A stretch of DNA of 33,675 nucleotides from Tabrizicola_A sp044377735 (lineage in GTDB: Bacteria; Pseudomonadota; Alphaproteobacteria; Rhodobacterales; Rhodobacteraceae). Under the pieces are notes generated by a model. The model made no database searches and was not told where the DNA came from. It was given only the letters and a program-made list of their open reading frames with translations. The stretch lies in assembly GCA_044377735.1 (NCBI GenBank), contig JBILYK010000036.1, positions 1 through 33,675 of the forward strand, in the 5' to 3' direction. Shown piece by piece: positions 31,528 to 33,675 of the stretch (positions within the stretch are counted from its first letter, which is position 1; the number at the start of each line of letters is the position of its first letter). A program made the translations under genes and the position numbers.

Positions 31528-32118
31528 ATGCAAGCAGCCCTCGGGCTATCCCGCCTGATCGACGGGATCACGACAGCGATCGGGAAATCCGTGATCTGGC
31601 TGATCTTTGCCGCGATCTTGATCAGCGCCATCAATGCGGTCACGCGCAAGCTGTGGTCGTTGTCGTCAAACTCTTGGCTTGAAGCGCAATGGTATCTGTT
31701 CGGCGCGGCCTTCATGTTGGGCGCCGCCTATACGTTGAAGGAAAACGAGCATATCCGCATCGACATCTTTTATGGCAGCCGGTCGCGGCGTGTGCAGCAC
31801 TGGATCGACCTGTTTGGCCACGTGGTGTTCTTGCTGCCCTTTGTGACGCTGACGGCGTGGATGCTTTGGCCCTACTGGATTGATGCCTATCAGTCGGGGC
31901 AAGTGTCCACCAATGCGGGCGGCCTGTTGATCTGGCCCGCGCGGGCAATCTTGTTTGCGGGCTTTGCGCTGCTGACTTTGCAGGCGGTTTCCGAGATCAT
32001 CAAGAAGATCGCGATCATGCGCGACCTTATTCCTGACACGAACCCCTTCATCAGCCCGGCTGAACAAGCCGCCCAAGCGGTACAAGAGATGACTGGCAGC
32101 GCAGAGGTGCGGAAATGA
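31528..32118 (+). CDS. dctQ: TRAP transporter small membrane subunit (DctQ)
   Basis: A 196-residue protein with four membrane helices (about 20-40, 55-72, 90-110, 135-155), the DctQ fold. The conserved WLEAQWYLFGAAFMLGAAYTL and NEHIRID(I/V)F blocks are present. It helps couple the periplasmic binding protein to the large permease in Na+-driven uptake of organic acids. I chose ATG 31528 because GGGAG lies upstream; the frame is open for 26 codons more, from 31450, without one. A possible promoter TTGACG (31427-31432) lies before it. The stop overlaps the dctM start by an ATGA junction. No binding-protein gene precedes it. Confidence 0.93.
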   Translation: MQAALGLSRLIDGITTAIGKSVIWLIFAAILISAINAVTRKLWSLSSNSWLEAQWYLFGAAFMLGAAYTLKENEHIRIDIFYGSRSRRVQHWIDLFGHVVFLLPFVTLTAWMLWPYWIDAYQSGQVSTNAGGLLIWPARAILFAGFALLTLQAVSEIIKKIAIMRDLIPDTNPFISPAEQAAQAVQEMTGSAEVRK

Positions 32119-33675
32119 TGGAACTTATCGCACAGAACATGGCGCCGATCATCTTCACCAGCTTGGTGATCTTTCTTTTGCTGGGCTATCCGGTGGCGTT
32201 TTCGTTGGCGGCCAACGGGTTGATCTTTTTTGCCATCGGCGTTTGGCTTGCCCCCTATTCCGCAGGCACGATCACGCTGGACTGGCCTTTGCTTTTTTCC
32301 ATGCCCCAACGATTGTGGGGGGTGATGTCAAACGAGACGCTGTTGGCCATTCCCTTCTTTACCTTCATGGGAATCGTGTTGGAACGGTCTGGCATGGCCG
32401 AGGATCTTTTAGATACCGTGGGCCAGCTTTTTGGCCCCATCCGCGGTGGCCTGGCCTTCGCAGTTGTTCTGGTCGGGGCGTTGCTGGCTGCCACGACCGG
32501 CGTGGTGGCGGCCAGCGTGATTGCGATGGGGTTGATTTCATTGCCGATCATGCTGCGCTATGGCTATGACCGAAAACTGGCGACCGGGGTGATTACGGCC
32601 TCGGGGACCTTGGCGCAGATCATTCCGCCTTCGCTGGTGCTGATCGTGCTGGCCGACCAATTGGGCCGGTCAGTCGGTGACATGTATCGCGGCGCGCTGT
32701 ACCCGGCACTGATCCTGGCAGGGGTCTATATGGGTTATGTGGCGATGATCGCCATCTTTCGCCCGCATCTGGTGCCTGCCTTGCCGCTCGAGGCGCGCAC
32801 GCTGGGCGGCGGGGTGACCTCGCTTTTGGTGGCGCTCGCAGCGGCGACGGCGATTGGCTATCTGTCGCACTATTGGTTCTATGAGGCTTGGGGCGCCAAT
32901 GCCGATGTTCTGGGTGCCACCTTGGGGATTGTGGCGATCTATGCCTTTGCGCTGGCCGACAGGTTCTTGAAGCTGAACCTGTTGTCGCGGCTGGCCAGCC
33001 AGGTGATCATGGTGCTGATCCCGCCGCTTGCCTTGGTGTTCTTGGTCTTGGGCACGATCTTTATCGGCCTTGCCACCCCGACCGAAGGCGGCGCAATGGG
33101 GGCCGTGGGGGCTATGGCAATGGCTATGGCAAAGGGTCGGTTCCAGATGCCGCTTCTCAATCAGGCCTTGGTGTCAACGCTGCGGCTGTCGTCTTTCGTG
33201 ATGTTCGTCTTGATCGGCGCGCGGGTATTTTCGCTGACCTTCTACGGCGTCAATGGCCATATCTGGGTGGAGCATCTGTTGACCGGGGTACCGGGCGGGC
33301 AATACGGATTCTTGCTGGTCGTCAACCTCATCGTCTTTATCCTTGGCTTCTTCATCGACTTCTTCGAGATCGCCTTCATCCTGATCCCGCTGATTGCCCC
33401 GGTGGCTGACAAGATGGGGATCGACCTGATCTGGCTGGGGGTCATCATCGGGATGAACCTGCAAACCTCGTTCCTGACCCCGCCCTTTGGCTTTGCGCTG
33501 TTCTATCTGCGGTCGGTCGCGGCCAAAGTGCCCTATCTGGACCGCATCACCGGGCGCAACATTGCCGAGATCAAGACATCTGAAATCTACAAAGGGGCAA
33601 TTCCGTTCATTGGGCTTCAGGTATTGATGATCTGTGTGGTGGTCGCCTTCCCGCAACTGGTGCTGCATTACAAAG
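32115..33675 (+). CDS. dctM: TRAP transporter large permease subunit (DctM), 3' end missing
   Basis: The gene starts at ATG 32115, overlapping the dctQ stop, and is open to the right edge (520 codons seen). It is very hydrophobic with more than ten membrane helices. Family blocks are NETLLAIPFFTFMGIVLERS (near 77-96), TASGTLAQIIPPSLVLIVLADQ (about 158-180), ATPTEGGAMGAVGA and LGFFIDFFEIAFILIPLIAP, and near the end MNLQTSFLTPPFGFALFYLR. The extra middle segment and length over 500 mark the long DctM type, often tied to DctP proteins for keto acids or amides. The substrate is not given by the sequence; the binding protein is probably further right. Confidence 0.94.
   Translation, partial: MMELIAQNMAPIIFTSLVIFLLLGYPVAFSLAANGLIFFAIGVWLAPYSAGTITLDWPLLFSMPQRLWGVMSNETLLAIPFFTFMGIVLERSGMAEDLLDTVGQLFGPIRGGLAFAVVLVGALLAATTGVVAASVIAMGLISLPIMLRYGYDRKLATGVITASGTLAQIIPPSLVLIVLADQLGRSVGDMYRGALYPALILAGVYMGYVAMIAIFRPHLVPALPLEARTLGGGVTSLLVALAAATAIGYLSHYWFYEAWGANADVLGATLGIVAIYAFALADRFLKLNLLSRLASQVIMVLIPPLALVFLVLGTIFIGLATPTEGGAMGAVGAMAMAMAKGRFQMPLLNQALVSTLRLSSFVMFVLIGARVFSLTFYGVNGHIWVEHLLTGVPGGQYGFLLVVNLIVFILGFFIDFFEIAFILIPLIAPVADKMGIDLIWLGVIIGMNLQTSFLTPPFGFALFYLRSVAAKVPYLDRITGRNIAEIKTSEIYKGAIPFIGLQVLMICVVVAFPQLVLHYK

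Noticed and set aside
1..33675. CRISPR arrays, insertion sequences, phage genes or integration sites
   Set aside because: No regularly spaced repeats, transposase, integrase or tRNA-fragment duplication was seen.

Overview
The window is about 33.7 kb of high-GC chromosomal DNA from an alphaproteobacterium, most likely a member of the Rhodobacteraceae (Rhodobacter/Roseobacter group). The signs are a one-cysteine DksA, a cobalamin-dependent ribonucleotide reductase (NrdJ), DUF2927 and DUF2852 proteins, a bacterial N-degron leucyl/arginyl transferase, an Edd/Eda Entner-Doudoroff pair and the short GC-rich palindromic repeats typical of that group. There are no insertion sequences, phage genes, CRISPR arrays or rRNA. 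This is mostly core genome with a few lineage-specific modules.

Left part (1-9745): a truncated PHP-domain phosphoesterase is divergent from an ArsR-type repressor whose two cysteines match sulfide-sensing SqrR/BigR. Then comes a minus-strand series: P1B-4 metal ATPase, luciferase-like flavin monooxygenase, 4-oxalocrotonate-tautomerase-like protein, alpha/beta hydrolase and SDR dehydrogenase. The last four look like a small uncharacterised catabolic operon. Upstream lies nrdJ with its own terminator and an NrdR-box-like palindrome in a long leader.

Middle (9746-22722): an EamA/DMT transporter, trigger factor (tig) with a strong terminator, tRNA-Leu(UAG), a possible small RNA, a FAD monooxygenase, and dksA. 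Then a dispersed MoxR/VWA module reads rightward: MoxR ATPase, a 787-base non-coding stretch with strong RNA-like hairpins, a DUF2927 lipoprotein, a 59-residue membrane protein, a CoxE-like VWA protein and an M48 protease. It is followed by a PIN-domain protein coupled to an RlmI-like RNA methyltransferase, and by a frameshifted pseudogene of a small secreted protein.

Right part (22723-33675): edd-eda with a LacI/GntR-type operator on the promoter and a long palindromic repeat between the two genes; a small conserved protein and glnE (nitrogen control); a YbaK-type deacylase; a DUF2852 membrane protein preceded by a pair of related operators; bpt (N-degron transferase) overlapping a VOC protein; and the small and large membrane subunits of a TRAP transporter, the large one running off the right edge.
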